This document shows positions 4,111-5,785 of a stretch of 5,785 nt of DNA, one piece after another (position 1 is the first letter of the stretch; the number at the start of each line of letters is the position of its first letter). Source of the stretch: an uncultured Clostridia bacterium. Its GTDB lineage: Bacteria > Bacillota > Clostridia > TANB77 > CAG-508. The DNA lies in assembly GCA_934122125.1 (NCBI GenBank), contig CAKOVW010000052.1:1-5785 (forward strand), read 5' to 3'. The position numbers and the translations under genes are program-made. Below the pieces are notes generated by a model that was not told where the DNA came from, did no database searches, and saw only the letters and a program-made list of their open reading frames with translations.

Positions 4111-5785
4111 ATGAAATTAAGTGAAAACTTTTTTTATACTTTAAGAGAAGATTTAAAAGATGAAGAATCAGTTAGCGGAAATTTACTTGTTAAGAGTGGA
4201 ATGTTTAAAAAAGTAGGAAATGGTATTTATATGAAAATGCCATTAGGAAAAAAGGTAGCTCAAAACGTAGAAAAAATTATTAGAGAAGAAATGAATAATG
4301 CAGGGGCAAAAGAAGTTACAATGCCAATGCTTTTACCAGTGGATTTGTTTGAAAAATCAGGTAGATATGCAGCTTTTGGACCATCAATATTTAAATTAAA
4401 TGATAGATATGATAGGCCATATGTATTAGGTCCAACACACGAAGAATTTTTTGTGTTAGCAGCATCAATGAAATCACATTCATATAAAGATTTTCCATAT
4501 ACTTTATATCAAATTGGAAATAAGTATAGAGATGAAGTAAGACCTAGATTAGGTTTAATTAGAACTAGAGAATTTACAATGAAAGATGCATATAGTTTTG
4601 ACACAGACTTAGAAAATCTAGATAAATCTTACCAAAAACAGTTTGAGGCATATCATAAAATATGCCAAAGAGTAGGTCTAAATTATGTAGTAGTTAGAGC
4701 AGATACAGGTGTTATGGGAGGACTACTTTCAGAAGAATTTCAAGCTGTTACAGATGTTGGAGAAGACATACTTGTATTATGTGATCATTGCAACTATGCT
4801 TCAAATATTGAAATAACACCTTATGTATGTAATGAAGTAGATAATGAAGAAGAAAAGGCATTAGAACTAGTAGAAACTGCCAATTGCCATACAATTGAAG
4901 AAGTGTGTGAACTTTTAAAGCTAGATATAAAGAAAACTGTAAAAGCATTGCTTATGAATGTAGATAATGAGCTAGTAGTATTTTTTGTAAGAGGAGATAG
5001 AGAACTAAACGAGGTAAAGGCATTAAAGCTACTTAAAGGAATGGAAATAGGCTTTGCAGATGATGAATTGATTGCAACATCAAATGCTGTACCTGGATGT
5101 ACAGGACCAGTAGGACTAAATGCAAAAATAGTAATAGATAATGAAGTATTAAAGATGAAGAATTTTTGCTGTGGATCTAACAAAGATGGATATCATTATA
5201 TAAATGCAAATATTAAAGATTTTAAGTATGATATAGTTGGTGATATAGTAAATGTTAAAGAGGGAGATGTATGCCCAAACTGTCATGAAGGACGTCTAGT
5301 ATTTAAAAAAGGTATAGAGGTAGGAAATACATTTAAACTTGGAACAAAATATTCTGAAAGTTTAGGACTAAACTATTTGGATGAAAATAATGAATTAAAA
5401 CCAGTAGTTATGGGATGTTATGGAATTGGAGTAGAAAGAATGATTGCAGCTGTAGTTGAGCAAAATCATGATGAAAAGGGAATAATTTGGCCAATGAGTA
5501 TTGCTCCATATAAAGTAGCAATAGTTTTAATAGATCCTAAAAATGAAGAACAATCAAAAGTTGCAAATGACTTATATAATACTTTAAATTCTATGGGAAT
5601 TGATACTATACTAGATGATAGAAATGAAAGACCAGGTGTTAAATTTAATGATATGGACTTAATAGGAATTCCAATTAGAATTACAGTTGGTAAAAAAGTA
5701 AATGATGGCAAAGTTGAGCTAAAGAAAAGAGCAGATGGCGAAAACACAGAGATAGCAATTGAAGAAGTTATAAGTAAAATAAAAC
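4111..5785 (+). CDS. proS: Prolyl-tRNA synthetase, bacterial type, right end cut off
   Basis: The frame runs 558 codons without a stop and leaves the window. Bacterial ProRS has roughly 570 residues, so only a short C-terminal piece is missing. It charges tRNA-Pro with proline using ATP. Class II catalytic motifs are present: motif 1 around MPMLLPVDLFEKSGR (71-85), GPTHEE (107-112), motif 2 from YQIGNKYRDEVRPRLG (133-148) to REFTMKDAYSFD (153-164), and motif 3 GCYGIGVERM (435-444). Between motifs 2 and 3, about 224-400, lies the insertion domain that edits Ala-tRNA-Pro, with KKTVKALL (Lys278 in the expected region) and VPGCTGPVGL (327-336). CPNC (388-391) and GIEVGNTFKLGTKYS (401-415) precede motif 3. 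The anticodon-binding domain starts near 465. One variation is GGLLSEEF (203-210) where many enzymes read GGSGSHEF. AAAGGA (4095-4100) lies 10 bases before ATG, 30 bases after the scpB stop, implying one operon. Confidence 0.96.
   Translation, partial: MKLSENFFYTLREDLKDEESVSGNLLVKSGMFKKVGNGIYMKMPLGKKVAQNVEKIIREEMNNAGAKEVTMPMLLPVDLFEKSGRYAAFGPSIFKLNDRYDRPYVLGPTHEEFFVLAASMKSHSYKDFPYTLYQIGNKYRDEVRPRLGLIRTREFTMKDAYSFDTDLENLDKSYQKQFEAYHKICQRVGLNYVVVRADTGVMGGLLSEEFQAVTDVGEDILVLCDHCNYASNIEITPYVCNEVDNEEEKALELVETANCHTIEEVCELLKLDIKKTVKALLMNVDNELVVFFVRGDRELNEVKALKLLKGMEIGFADDELIATSNAVPGCTGPVGLNAKIVIDNEVLKMKNFCCGSNKDGYHYINANIKDFKYDIVGDIVNVKEGDVCPNCHEGRLVFKKGIEVGNTFKLGTKYSESLGLNYLDENNELKPVVMGCYGIGVERMIAAVVEQNHDEKGIIWPMSIAPYKVAIVLIDPKNEEQSKVANDLYNTLNSMGIDTILDDRNERPGVKFNDMDLIGIPIRITVGKKVNDGKVELKKRADGENTEIAIEEVISKIK

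Noticed and set aside
4748..5747. Minus-strand open frames (for example 4748-4948, 4821-5183, 5466-5747)
   Set aside because: They lie antisense to the continuous proS frame. Their Ser/Phe/Leu-rich products are the expected complement of an A/T-rich gene, with no ribosome sites or family signatures.

Overview
The window looks like chromosomal DNA from a low-GC Gram-positive bacterium of the class Clostridia. The DNA is strongly A/T-rich (roughly 70% by eye), codon choice is AGA/ATA/TTA-heavy, Shine-Dalgarno sites are purine-rich, and sigma-A-like promoters carry an extended TGn -10. The protein families (a two-OB-fold Ssb-like protein, a clostridial type of NodB-fold deacetylase, glutamate racemase, ScpB, prolyl-tRNA synthetase) fit the same picture. 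This is a housekeeping neighbourhood. I see no CRISPR array, transposase, phage gene, tRNA or rRNA.

Layout from left to right. (1) A minus-strand, left-truncated gene for a cysteine-rich protein with a Cna-B/transthyretin-like beta-sandwich starts at 366. (2) A divergent intergenic region of about 200 bp leads into murI (569-1369). (3) 61 bp after murI lies a membrane-anchored polysaccharide deacetylase, best started at 1431. Its start codon sits inside a 21-bp RNA stem whose loop carries most of the Shine-Dalgarno. (4) A strong promoter (2277-2305) drives a TTG-started tandem OB-fold Ssb-like gene (2389-3084). (5) Two overlapping hairpins sharing one C5 arm (3098-3135) form a compact bidirectional terminator between that gene and a convergent small gene (3141-3329, minus) encoding a 62-residue charged protein of unknown function. 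(6) Two divergent promoters with facing -35 boxes, which form an inverted repeat at 3373-3392, serve this small gene and the scpB-proS pair. (7) scpB (3451-4080) is followed 30 bp later by proS, which runs off the right edge after 558 codons and is probably almost complete.

Functionally, murI and the deacetylase both concern the cell envelope and probably share a transcript. The Ssb-like protein and ScpB concern DNA maintenance and chromosome segregation, and proS supplies Pro-tRNA. No single new multi-gene system is evident. The points most worth a second look are the start-codon hairpin of the deacetylase, the three-arm terminator, the back-to-back promoters, and several active-site or tail departures in otherwise ordinary proteins.
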